Source: JBMSHD01 sp049416425
Lineage (GTDB): Bacteria > Pseudomonadota > Gammaproteobacteria > Francisellales > Francisellaceae
Reading direction: 5' to 3'
NCBI GenBank assembly: GCA_049416425.1
Contig: JBMSHD010000034.1
Span: forward strand, 1 to 17,917
DNA length: 17,917 nt
Shown here: in pieces, positions 1-6,507 of the stretch
How positions within the stretch are numbered: the stretch's first letter is position 1
Layout: the number at the start of each line of letters is the position of its first letter
Program-made: the position numbers and the translations under genes
The notes under the pieces: generated by a model
Told to the model about the DNA's origin: nothing
The model's database searches: none
The model's input: the letters and a program-made list of their open reading frames with translations, nothing else

Positions 1-50
1 ATTGGAAGATATTTCGCCATGAAAAAAAGGAAGTTATTTTGCGCGCGTTC

Positions 51-812
51 CTAAATGAATTTCAGGCTGTTATTATACAGTTGGGAGGCGATAATATCGG
101 CGTCTTCCGTTCTGAGTGTGCACAGATGACGAAAGGTTTCTATCAGTGTCAGTGGGGTATTTACAGACTCATTGTTTTGAAAAAGCGGCATATCGGGGGC
201 GTCGGTCTCTAATACCATGTCATCTAAGGGTAGCCTGGGAATAAGGGTCTGCAAACGGCTGTGCGGATAGGACAGAATGCTTCCTATGCCGAGTGTAAAC
301 CCGAGCTTTATATACTGACAGGCTGTCTCATAGGAGCCGGTAAAGGCATGGATAATGCCACCATTTTTAAGTCCCGAGCTTTTAAGCAACATCAGGGTAT
401 CGTTATGTGCTCGGACACTGTGAATAATCACCGGTTTTTTCAGTTCAACGGCAATATCAAGCTGGCGGATAAATAAAGTTTTCTGTCTGTTGTAGTCAGG
501 CATGCGGGCATCGAGTCCAATCTCGCCAATCAGTTTGATATCATGCTTTGTAAGTTGGGTGAAAAGGGCATCGGTATCGTGTTTGTGATGTTCTTCAATA
601 AAACAGGGGTGAAGCCCCAAGGCGGGAGTAATCTGAGGATATTGCAAAGACAGTGTGATGACATGTTGCCAGTTGTTGAAAGAGACGGCGGGATTGATGA
701 AATTGCGAATGCCCACTTCGGCACATCGTTGCAGCAGTTGTTCCCGGTGATTGTCAAAGACGGCGAAATCAAGATGACAATGGGTATCGATAAAGTCGTA
801 TGGTTTTGTCAT
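51..812 (-). CDS. yjjV: TatD-family metal-dependent hydrolase (YjjV-like)
   Basis: A 253-residue metal-dependent hydrolase of the TatD family, TIM-barrel fold, probably cytoplasmic. Family members act as DNases or phosphoesterases; the exact substrate of the YjjV branch is not settled. Seen in the sequence: the N-terminal metal motif H11-x-H13 (DTHCH), E97 in GEIGLD, H131 in VIIHS, H155 in IIHAFTG, and D204 in ETDAPDMP, so the full metal set is present. ETDAPDMPL and the ALGLHP segment resemble E. coli YjjV more than TatD or YcfH. The ATG directly abuts the TAA of the upstream phosphodiesterase gene (zero gap), so it is the last gene of a glpT-glpQ-yjjV operon, probably translated by coupling; I see no Shine-Dalgarno of its own. 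A functional link to glycerophosphodiester use is not implied by the family. The family call is firm, the exact subfamily less so. Confidence 0.9.
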   Translation of the reverse strand: MTKPYDFIDTHCHLDFAVFDNHREQLLQRCAEVGIRNFINPAVSFNNWQHVITLSLQYPQITPALGLHPCFIEEHHKHDTDALFTQLTKHDIKLIGEIGLDARMPDYNRQKTLFIRQLDIAVELKKPVIIHSVRAHNDTLMLLKSSGLKNGGIIHAFTGSYETACQYIKLGFTLGIGSILSYPHSRLQTLIPRLPLDDMVLETDAPDMPLFQNNESVNTPLTLIETFRHLCTLRTEDADIIASQLYNNSLKFI

Positions 813-1838
813 TTAGAAGGCCGCTGGCGTATTGGGATAAGCAGGTGGAAGATCCAATCCTTTAGCGGCCTCAACGCCTCGCAATATGTCAGGTCTGTCG
901 GTGATAATGCCATCAACCCTCCAGTCGATCAGCTTTTCAATAACGGGGTAATTAAAATCAACACCTTCGACTTCACTCCAGCTCCAAGTCACTACCTTAA
1001 GCCCCAGTCGATGTGCTTCATCCAGGTCTTTTTTGGTCAGGTCTAGCTCAAAAGGCTCCCATAATGTGCCACCTAAGTGATGCACCATCTGCGGATAATT
1101 ATAATCAAAATCGGCGGGTTTTAGAGGGTAAGTCCATTTGTTGATGGCATCTGGATTTTCATCGGCCTCTTTGCTCATCGGCTCGGTGGTGTGATCCGTT
1201 AGATAGGCGGTTTTGATTCTGGAGTCGAGGTTTTGCAGATCAATCAAGGCTTGCCATTCAAAAGATTGAACCTCGACGTTGTTGATCATGGCTGTTTTTC
1301 TCAAAACTTGATAAAGCGCATCAGCCATCGCCTTGGCCGAGTGGCTCTTATCAGGCGAGTAAGGATCGGTTTTAATTTCAATTTGCAGCCGTACACGATT
1401 GCCGATGGTTTTTTTGACGTAATCAATGACTTCAACAAGTGTGGGTATGTGAATATTTTCCATATCCTGGTGATGAGAATACATCTTATCGAGTTTTGAG
1501 CCCGGTTTAAGTTTTCCGACGGTATAGCTCTTAAGCTTAGAGAGAGTAAGATCTTTAATCGGAATAGCTGTTTTGATCCATCTGCCTTCACTATCTTGGG
1601 TTAAATCGGGATTGAGCGTCAGATCATGGGTGACGACCAGCACGCCATCTTTGGTCATGTTGACATCCATATCGAGAGCATCAACACCAATCTTAAGCGA
1701 GGCGGCATAGGCGGGCAAGGTGTTTTCGGGCAGAAGTGGTCTTAATCCTCTGTGAGCGTATATATCAACGGTATTGGCCATAATGACTCCTGTGCAAAAT
1801 AGGGTGATCGTCGCGGCATGTAGGGCTTTTTTAAGCAT
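813..1838 (-). CDS. glpQ: Periplasmic glycerophosphodiester phosphodiesterase (GlpQ-like)
   Basis: A 341-residue GDPD-family enzyme that hydrolyses glycerophosphodiesters (deacylated phospholipids) to sn-glycerol-3-phosphate and an alcohol. Residues 1-21 form a signal peptide (KK, hydrophobic core, ending VIMA), so the enzyme is exported to the periplasm. Catalytic and metal motifs are visible: H29-R30-G, P37-E38-N39-T, the D56-x-D58 pair followed by MTKDG, and H71-D72. The first acid of the E-x-D metal pair is D56 rather than the more usual Glu. Later motifs include QIEIK near 155 and DGIITDRPD near the C-terminus. It lies 54 bases downstream of glpT on the same strand, the usual partner for importing the product. 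The ATG at 1838 is preceded by a weak AAGAGAA. The symbol is by family and context; UgpQ-type GDPDs are normally cytoplasmic, and the signal peptide argues against that. Confidence 0.9.
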   Translation of the reverse strand: MLKKALHAATITLFCTGVIMANTVDIYAHRGLRPLLPENTLPAYAASLKIGVDALDMDVNMTKDGVLVVTHDLTLNPDLTQDSEGRWIKTAIPIKDLTLSKLKSYTVGKLKPGSKLDKMYSHHQDMENIHIPTLVEVIDYVKKTIGNRVRLQIEIKTDPYSPDKSHSAKAMADALYQVLRKTAMINNVEVQSFEWQALIDLQNLDSRIKTAYLTDHTTEPMSKEADENPDAINKWTYPLKPADFDYNYPQMVHHLGGTLWEPFELDLTKKDLDEAHRLGLKVVTWSWSEVEGVDFNYPVIEKLIDWRVDGIITDRPDILRGVEAAKGLDLPPAYPNTPAAF

Positions 1839-1892
1839 AGTTTATTTCTCTTGCTTCCGGACATGGTTAATGGCAATTCAGATCAGGAGTAT

Positions 1893-3227
1893 TTAATGCT
1901 GCTCGCGATGATGTAGATTCCAGCAGGCAGAAAGGATGATCAATGCGATGATGCTAGTGGCAATGAGAAAGACAAAGACCGCATTCCAGCCGTAATAGGT
2001 GGCGATAAAACCGATAACAGCCTGAGCGCCAACCGTACCTAAAAAGTAGCCAAAAAGTCCGGTGAATCCAGCGGCGGTGCCGGCGGCTTTTTTGGGAGCC
2101 AGATCAAGCGCCATGATACCGATTAAGGCAACCGGACCGTAAATTAAGATTCCCATCAGCGACAGTGATAATAACAACACCCAGGGTGTTGTGCTTTGCC
2201 AGTAGACAAATAGAACACAGATAAACAATACCATGCAGATGACGCTCATCGGAGCGCGTCTGCCGTTAAACACTCTATCCGTCAGCCAACCGATTAAAAT
2301 TGTGCCGGGAATGGCTGGCAGCTCAAACAGCGCAAAACCCCACAATCCCGTGCTTAGTGACATGTGCTTAACCTGCACTAGATAATAAGTCGACCAGCTC
2401 AAAAGACCATAACGGGCGCAATAAACAAAGGCATTGGCGATGGCAATGGTCCAGATCCAGGGATTGTTAAGCACAAATTTGAAGAAAATATCTTTGGCAC
2501 TTAATTCCTGCTCGCGATTTTCCATACCCTTTTCAATGTGTGCCGATGGGTAGTCTCCGCTGTATTCTTCAATGGGTGAAAGACCGACAGATTGAGGCGT
2601 GTCGGCGCCGAAGGCAATGATGCCAAGACCGATGACAAGACACAAAATCCCGGCCAGATAAAAAAGACCATGCCAGTTATCTTTGAAGAGAAGAATGCCA
2701 AGCGGCACGACTCCAATGGCCAAAATTCCGGCGCCGACATTATGAGCGGTATTCCATATTCCCATCTTCGTACCGCGTTCCTTATCGGAAAACCAGTGGG
2801 TGATGATGCGTGCACAGGCCGGCCACCCCATGCCCTGAACCCATCCGTTTAAAAACATGACCACAAACATGATGGTGAGTCCAGCGCCAAGAAAAGAAGG
2901 GATAAGTAGATTGATAACACCGCTTATCATAAGACCGGTAGCCAAGAAGTATTTGGCATTGGAGCGATCTGAGACATTGCCCATTAAAAACTTGCTAAGT
3001 CCATAGGCAATACCTAGGGCGGCACCGATAATTCCCAGATCATCGGGATTTAGGTTGGTGATATACTGTTTGGAGACATCGAAGCTACTGCGGCCAAAAT
3101 AATAGGTGAAATAGCCAATGTAGGCGACCAGAAACATTCTAAGGCGCCAACCTGGATAAAGTCTGGATATCTGTTGTTTCGACAGCCGGGCAATGGGGCG
3201 TGCCGGTTTAAATAAGTCGGTGATCAT
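1893..3227 (-). CDS. glpT: Glycerol-3-phosphate:phosphate antiporter GlpT (OPA/MFS family)
   Basis: A 444-residue inner-membrane transporter of the organophosphate:phosphate antiporter branch of the major facilitator superfamily, with 12 predicted helices. It imports sn-glycerol-3-phosphate in exchange for phosphate. It follows E. coli GlpT (452 aa) almost throughout: FKPAR...ARL at the start, IAYGLSKFLMGNVSDRSN, GWVQGMGWPAC, DTPQSVGLSPIEEY in the central loop, and LAPKKAAGTAAGFTGLFGY near the end. The substrate-site residues of GlpT are conserved: R46 in YYFGRSSF, H162 in WNTAHNVG and R272 in YCARYGLLSW. It is the first gene of the operon with the phosphodiesterase and the YjjV-like hydrolase. 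A promoter lies about 35-65 bases upstream; the SD is not obvious. Other OPA members (UhpT, UhpC) are possible, but the partner phosphodiesterase and the SDRSN/PPIEEY-type motifs favour GlpT. Confidence 0.92.
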   Translation of the reverse strand: MITDLFKPARPIARLSKQQISRLYPGWRLRMFLVAYIGYFTYYFGRSSFDVSKQYITNLNPDDLGIIGAALGIAYGLSKFLMGNVSDRSNAKYFLATGLMISGVINLLIPSFLGAGLTIMFVVMFLNGWVQGMGWPACARIITHWFSDKERGTKMGIWNTAHNVGAGILAIGVVPLGILLFKDNWHGLFYLAGILCLVIGLGIIAFGADTPQSVGLSPIEEYSGDYPSAHIEKGMENREQELSAKDIFFKFVLNNPWIWTIAIANAFVYCARYGLLSWSTYYLVQVKHMSLSTGLWGFALFELPAIPGTILIGWLTDRVFNGRRAPMSVICMVLFICVLFVYWQSTTPWVLLLSLSLMGILIYGPVALIGIMALDLAPKKAAGTAAGFTGLFGYFLGTVGAQAVIGFIATYYGWNAVFVFLIATSIIALIILSACWNLHHREQH

Positions 3228-3261
3228 TAATCTGTATTATGAGGATTCTATAAATAGATAG

Positions 3262-3290
3262 AGTGTAAATAAAAGACGATTAAATAACAA
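3262..3290 (-). promoter_or_regulatory. Predicted glpT promoter
   Basis: On the minus strand, TTGTTA (3290-3285) is a -35 and TACACT (3267-3262) a -10, with a 17-base spacer. This predicts a start near 3255 and a leader of about 28 bases before the glpT ATG. It gives glpT its own start site, separate from the GGA-rich RNA upstream. Prediction only; each hexamer matches consensus at 4 of 6 positions. Confidence 0.45.
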
Positions 3291-3309
3291 TGGAAATATT
3301 TTTCTTTTG

Positions 3310-3477
3310 GAAATACGGGTATGGTTTGGGCTTCCTGCCCGACCTGATCCCTTAGGTCTGCACTCCTGTCATCCATATGAATCATCCTGATTCTTTCACT
3401 CCGTGAAAATACATCCCTCTGTTTCCTGTTTGGGTATCCATACCCGCCTCAATCCGTTGAAGCTTATGTCCTTGTTG
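3310..3477 (-). ncRNA. CsrB/RsmY-like CsrA-sequestering small RNA (predicted)
   Basis: The minus strand here has eleven GGA motifs in 139 bases (plus-strand TCC at 3469, 3453, 3437, 3424, 3414, 3400, 3385, 3372, 3364, 3348, 3333), roughly one per 9-16 bases. At least six lie in hairpin loops. In transcript order the hairpins are GCTTCAA/TTGAGGC with loop CGGA (3463-3446), GGGTA/TACCC with TGGA (3445-3432), TTTCAC/GTGAAA with GGA (3408-3394), AATCA/TGATT with GGA (3392-3380), GACCT/AGGTC with AAGGGATC (3358-3341), and GGGC/GCCC with AGGAA (3340-3328). GGA in a loop is the known CsrA/RsmA target, and repeated loops define CsrB, RsmY and RsmZ RNAs that titrate CsrA. An extended -10 lies just upstream. 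The 3' end is uncertain: no T-tract follows the last hairpin. A short open frame (3382-3606) is best ignored. A dispersed hairpin-rich repeat is the main alternative. Confidence 0.68.
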
Positions 3478-3483
3478 TTGATC

Positions 3484-3492
3484 ATTATGCCA
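3484..3492 (-). promoter_or_regulatory. Extended -10 promoter of the GGA-rich RNA
   Basis: Minus-strand TGG-CATAAT (3492-3484) fits an extended -10 (TGn-TATAAT, one mismatch). It predicts a start near 3477, about seven bases before the first GGA motif. No good -35 is present, as is usual for activator-dependent promoters. An AT-rich inverted repeat, AAAATA-AGAGC-TATTTT (3506-3522), overlaps where a -35 would be and could be a regulator site. I do not see a convincing GacA/LetA-type TGTAAG/CTTACA box. Confidence 0.4.
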
Positions 3493-3667
3493 AATTAACA
3501 ATTTCAAAATAAGAGCTATTTTCAGTTTATATTGTGAGATATTATTGATTTTTTTGTGATCTATTTCAAAGCGTCTGTGCATTTTTGACGATGACACGAT
3601 TATCATCGATGACTAAACATGATAAGGTGTGGAGTCATACAGGTAGAAATAGCAGACGGAGCAGAGG

Positions 3668-4876
3668 ATGAGTCAGCTTGCTAATTGTTTTGATGAGTGG
3701 ATTCGCCGCGACTTTAAACAGCTAAATACGGAGTTAGAAACACTGTATTTTAATCAGAAAGATCGAACGAACATAATCGGTATTGGTGATGAGCTTAAAC
3801 AGGAGCTGTTGTATCAGGGCAATACGCATATTTCTGCTTTATTGAAGGAAGGCAATACCGATGAGGGCTTTGAGGCAGGATTTACTCTTTTGGGTAATGT
3901 CGGTTTCTTTATGGCGGCTTGTCGTCGTCATGAGTTGAGCAATCCGGATCGTGAGCATAAATCGCCGCTGAAAGAAGCCTCGTCGCTGTCAATGCAGCTG
4001 GGGGCGTCACTGGGGTTGACTCCGCGATTTGCCACCAGTCATCTGACCACACATAACACCGCCATCAATGGACAATATAAGAGCTTCACGGCACTTCAGG
4101 ATGAGTACTGCTTTTTAGAGTTCAACACCCGTAGCATTCTGGCGGATAAACGTGCCAGTGATGCGCTGGTGCGTATTTTGCCACTGGGTATCTCTCATCC
4201 TGTGGCTTATGATCTGTTAACGGTAGCAAAGTCAGCGCTTGAAGAGGCTTTAAATTTAAATAAACAGCTGTTTGATCGACTGGATATCGAGCGCTTTTTT
4301 TACTGTGTCAGACCCTATTATAAACCGCATCGAGTCGGGCTTCATGTCTATCGCGGTGCCAATGCTGGGGATTTTGCCGGTATCAATGTCATCGATTTAT
4401 TACTGGGATTGTGCTCCGGTGCCGATGCCTTCTATTCCCAGTTGTTGGTTGATAAATTTTTATACATGATGCCGGAAGATCAGGCCTTGCTCAGAGATTG
4501 TTTAAGACGAAAAAGTCTGATGCAGCAGTTTTTGGAAAAACAGGATTATGCCGATAGCGACTGGTTTCAAAAACAGGTGCGCTTATTTTTAGAGCTCTGT
4601 GAGCTTCACGGTCAGATTGCCGCCCAGCATCACGATCAACTGGTGAGGCGTTTTATTGAATTGCCATCTCAAGATTTGCCTAAAGAGCAGGCGAAATCCA
4701 TAACCGCTAGCGGGCCGCCCTTATCGGTGCTGTTGAAATCGCTTGAGCAGTTGCGAGACTTGCGAGGCGCCAAGGATCGTGACGATATCGATTCAAGGTA
4801 TAAAGAGATTCAGCGGCTGCGACAGAGCCTATCGATACAAGACAGTAAGATAGCCACCTCGGATTCGCTGTTGTAG
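3668..4876 (+). CDS. PrnB-like protein of the tryptophan/indoleamine dioxygenase superfamily
   Basis: A 402-residue, soluble, probably haem-containing protein that I match to the PrnB family (formerly DUF1864), a branch of the TDO/IDO superfamily. PrnB converts 7-chlorotryptophan to monodechloroaminopyrrolnitrin; most homologues have no known reaction. Supporting segments are LGASLGLTPRFATSHLT (111-127), HNTAINGQYKSFT (129-141) and the hallmark YRGANAGDFAGINVIDLLLG (228-247). H314 in ELHGQIAAQHH falls where PrnB has its proximal haem histidine (about residue 313), an inferred match. Residues about 355-402 are charged, helical and beyond the usual family end. GGAG at 3658-3661, six bases before the ATG, supports the start. 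It converges on and overlaps the kynureninase-like gene by 67 bases, which points to tryptophan-related chemistry. The match is from memory of motifs and the substrate is unknown. Confidence 0.68.
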   Translation: MSQLANCFDEWIRRDFKQLNTELETLYFNQKDRTNIIGIGDELKQELLYQGNTHISALLKEGNTDEGFEAGFTLLGNVGFFMAACRRHELSNPDREHKSPLKEASSLSMQLGASLGLTPRFATSHLTTHNTAINGQYKSFTALQDEYCFLEFNTRSILADKRASDALVRILPLGISHPVAYDLLTVAKSALEEALNLNKQLFDRLDIERFFYCVRPYYKPHRVGLHVYRGANAGDFAGINVIDLLLGLCSGADAFYSQLLVDKFLYMMPEDQALLRDCLRRKSLMQQFLEKQDYADSDWFQKQVRLFLELCELHGQIAAQHHDQLVRRFIELPSQDLPKEQAKSITASGPPLSVLLKSLEQLRDLRGAKDRDDIDSRYKEIQRLRQSLSIQDSKIATSDSLL

Positions 4877-5931
4877 ATATGAGGAGAAAGCCTGATTCCT
4901 GTTTCTCGTTGATCAAATTTGATATTTTTGACGTTAAGCGCCTCGATAAAATAGGGTTGATTTTCTTTCATGTCAATAACCACGGTGCCACCGCGTTGGT
5001 CTTCTGGTCTTGGACTCATAAGATTGTGATCAGAAAGACGGTCGATAATCGGTTGAGTCAGTCTGAGATTGTGCCGTCTTATCGCTTCAATGCCGATCGT
5101 GTTGATATACTCAATGCTGTTTGCCGCGATGATAAAAGGTGCAATCGATGGCGTTCCACCCCAGAATCGACTGGCGTCAGTGGCATATTGAAAGCGATGG
5201 GGATCAAATTCAAACGGATTTTCATGAGAAAACCAGCCAACATCGACCGGTTGACATTGATCGATGAGTTTGGGATTGACCCATAAGAAAGCCGCACCTG
5301 GACCGCCGCACAACCATTTTACCGATGAGCCGAGAATAAAATCGGCATTAAAATCATCGATGTCGATGGGGAGGATGCCGACGGACTGGGCGATATCGAC
5401 AATTGAATAGACCTTATGTTGTTGGCACAGCGAGGTGATTTTCTGCACCGGCAATACCTGGCTGGTATTAGACAGCACATGGGTGATGAGCACAACTCCA
5501 ATCGTATCGTCTAGAAAATGCGCCCAGGTCGTCTCATCATTCAGATCTTCATCTTTGGGAATGAAACGCGTGTCAAAGCCAAATCGTTTAGTCATCTGAC
5601 AGACAAATGCCATGGAGGGAAAATCCTGCTCGCTTAGAAGGATGGTTTTTTTAGTCGCCGAGAAGGGCAGGCTGTAGAGAATCTTGGTTAATCCGCTGGA
5701 TAGATTCGTCTGTGGGCAGAAATCACACGGTTTGCCATTTAATAGTTGGGCTAACTCCGCTTTAAATTTTTCAATGCCGCCCAGCCAGTTCGACCAAATG
5801 CTCTCATCGGCTGTCGACCAAGGAGAAAAAAATTGTTTTGCAAGCGCAATAGCCGTGTTCTCAGGAGCCAGACCAACCGAATGGTTCAGAAGATAAATCG
5901 ATTCAGGCGTGGAAATTGCAGCTGTTTTCAT
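4810..5931 (-). CDS. Kynureninase-like PLP-dependent enzyme (aminotransferase class V fold)
   Basis: A 373-residue fold-type-I PLP enzyme, shorter than typical kynureninases (about 415). Kynureninase cleaves kynurenine or 3-hydroxykynurenine to (hydroxy)anthranilate and alanine. Landmarks: YLLNHSVG (13-20) near the N-terminus, N76-L-S-S-G for the PLP phosphate, D179 in IVDIAQSVG (contacts the pyridine nitrogen), the presumed Schiff-base lysine K205 in GSSVKWLCGGPGA, then VGWFSHENPFEFD (231-243) and FWGGTPSI (257-264). The last three follow the order of kynureninase (YKYLNGGPGA, GWFGH, CGTPP). GTGGS-type cysteine-desulfurase features are absent. The ATG overlaps the TGA of the small membrane protein upstream (ATGA), so the two are translationally coupled. 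Its 3' end overlaps the convergent PrnB-like gene. I call it kynureninase-like because the substrate cannot be fixed from sequence. Confidence 0.78.
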   Translation of the reverse strand: MKTAAISTPESIYLLNHSVGLAPENTAIALAKQFFSPWSTADESIWSNWLGGIEKFKAELAQLLNGKPCDFCPQTNLSSGLTKILYSLPFSATKKTILLSEQDFPSMAFVCQMTKRFGFDTRFIPKDEDLNDETTWAHFLDDTIGVVLITHVLSNTSQVLPVQKITSLCQQHKVYSIVDIAQSVGILPIDIDDFNADFILGSSVKWLCGGPGAAFLWVNPKLIDQCQPVDVGWFSHENPFEFDPHRFQYATDASRFWGGTPSIAPFIIAANSIEYINTIGIEAIRRHNLRLTQPIIDRLSDHNLMSPRPEDQRGGTVVIDMKENQPYFIEALNVKNIKFDQRETGIRLSPHIYNSESEVAILLSCIDRLCRSR

Positions 5932-6290
5932 CGTGATGCCTTTGATTTTTGGGGTTTATTATCTTTAGTTGACCTTGGTTTAAACAATCTCAGGGTGATG
6001 AGTAAAAAAAAGGTGATGATAAACTCGGAAATCAGTCGATAGCTTAACTGACAGATGAGACCGAAATCACTGATAAGATATTTTATATAACCTGACCAGG
6101 AGAAAGTCTGGCGCCAACGGTGGAAGAAGCGTAATGGCAGGATCAAATATACGATGATGATCACGCTTAAAAACAAGGTGGAGGCGTGAGAAAGCTCAAT
6201 GCGATAAGCATCAAGCCAGATATAGACTAAATAGCCGATGATGATGACAATAAGCATCAAAAGGCACAGATTAATGATGGACTTTTTCAC
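5928..6290 (-). CDS. Small integral membrane protein, unknown function
   Basis: A 120-residue protein I do not recognise. Hydrophobic segments lie near residues 5-27, 38-56 and 86-104, giving about three membrane spans. Between them is an aromatic/basic stretch (FFHRWRQTFSWSGYIKY), and the tail is short and basic (KPRSTKDNKPQKSKASR). The start is GTG at 6290: an in-frame TAA lies eight codons upstream with no ATG between, and the next Met is residue 12, inside the first hydrophobic segment. I see no clear SD. Its TGA overlaps the ATG of the kynureninase-like gene, so they are co-transcribed. That makes a role linked to that pathway (transport, membrane anchoring) conceivable but unproven. Coding status rests on the overlap and the coherent membrane topology. 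Confidence 0.6.
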   Translation of the reverse strand: MKKSIINLCLLMLIVIIIGYLVYIWLDAYRIELSHASTLFLSVIIIVYLILPLRFFHRWRQTFSWSGYIKYLISDFGLICQLSYRLISEFIITFFLLITLRLFKPRSTKDNKPQKSKASR

Positions 6291-6497
6291 GATAGGCAGG
6301 CTAAATCGTAGATCTTAATCACCATTTTATCGCTTGTTGTTATAATAATGCCACTAAAAATCGGCGGCTGATTACGATTTCCCATATAAAATCTAAGAAG
6401 CAAAAAGCATCATTTTGGCATGAGCCGCATTTAAAGTTTATTGATTTATGGTAGGCTGAAATGCCTTAGGAGCACGGAAAGTCACGTGCTATGAGGT
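6291..6497. other. Intergenic region with a possible structured RNA on the plus strand
   Basis: No gene is seen in these 207 bases. The plus strand has a perfect extended -10, TGTTATAAT (6338-6346), with no plus-strand gene downstream. It is followed by AAAT-cg-GCGGCT (6358-6369), which can pair with AGCCGC-ATTT (6423-6432), a small AGGC/GCCT hairpin (6453-6466) and the hairpin at 6464-6496. A short plus-strand RNA ending in the rpsU tail is possible. Each element is weak alone, and a 9-mer like this can occur by chance in a window of this size. Confidence 0.22.
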
Positions 6498-6507
6498 TTA
6501 TCTTTTA
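6464..6507. terminator. Possible terminator hairpin beside rpsU
   Basis: AGCACG (6471-6476) pairs with CGTGCT (6485-6490) across an eight-base loop, and an outer CCT/AGG (6464-6466, 6494-6496) can close it. On the plus strand TTTATCTTTT follows, fitting a terminator for a plus-strand transcript. Downstream of rpsU on the minus strand no T-tract follows, so its use there is doubtful. Confidence 0.3.

Noticed and set aside
1..50. Possible start of another minus-strand gene (ATG at 20-18, reading MAKYLP) after the TatD-family gene
   Set aside because: Only six codons are inside the window and no Shine-Dalgarno is seen; a short plus-strand frame (MKKRKLFCARS) ends at once. Nothing can be supported.
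543..1046. Long plus-strand open frame antisense to the tatD-glpQ genes
   Set aside because: The opposite strand encodes two complete, motif-bearing proteins; the plus-strand translation shows no family features.
3341..3445. CRISPR-like or tandem repeat array
   Set aside because: The hairpins have different stem sequences and uneven spacing; only the GGA loop element is shared, which fits a CsrA-binding RNA rather than direct repeats.
3382..3606. A 74-codon minus-strand frame over the GGA-rich region
   Set aside because: The frame spans the predicted promoter and hairpins, has no SD and no recognisable protein; it is better explained as a chance frame through a structured RNA.
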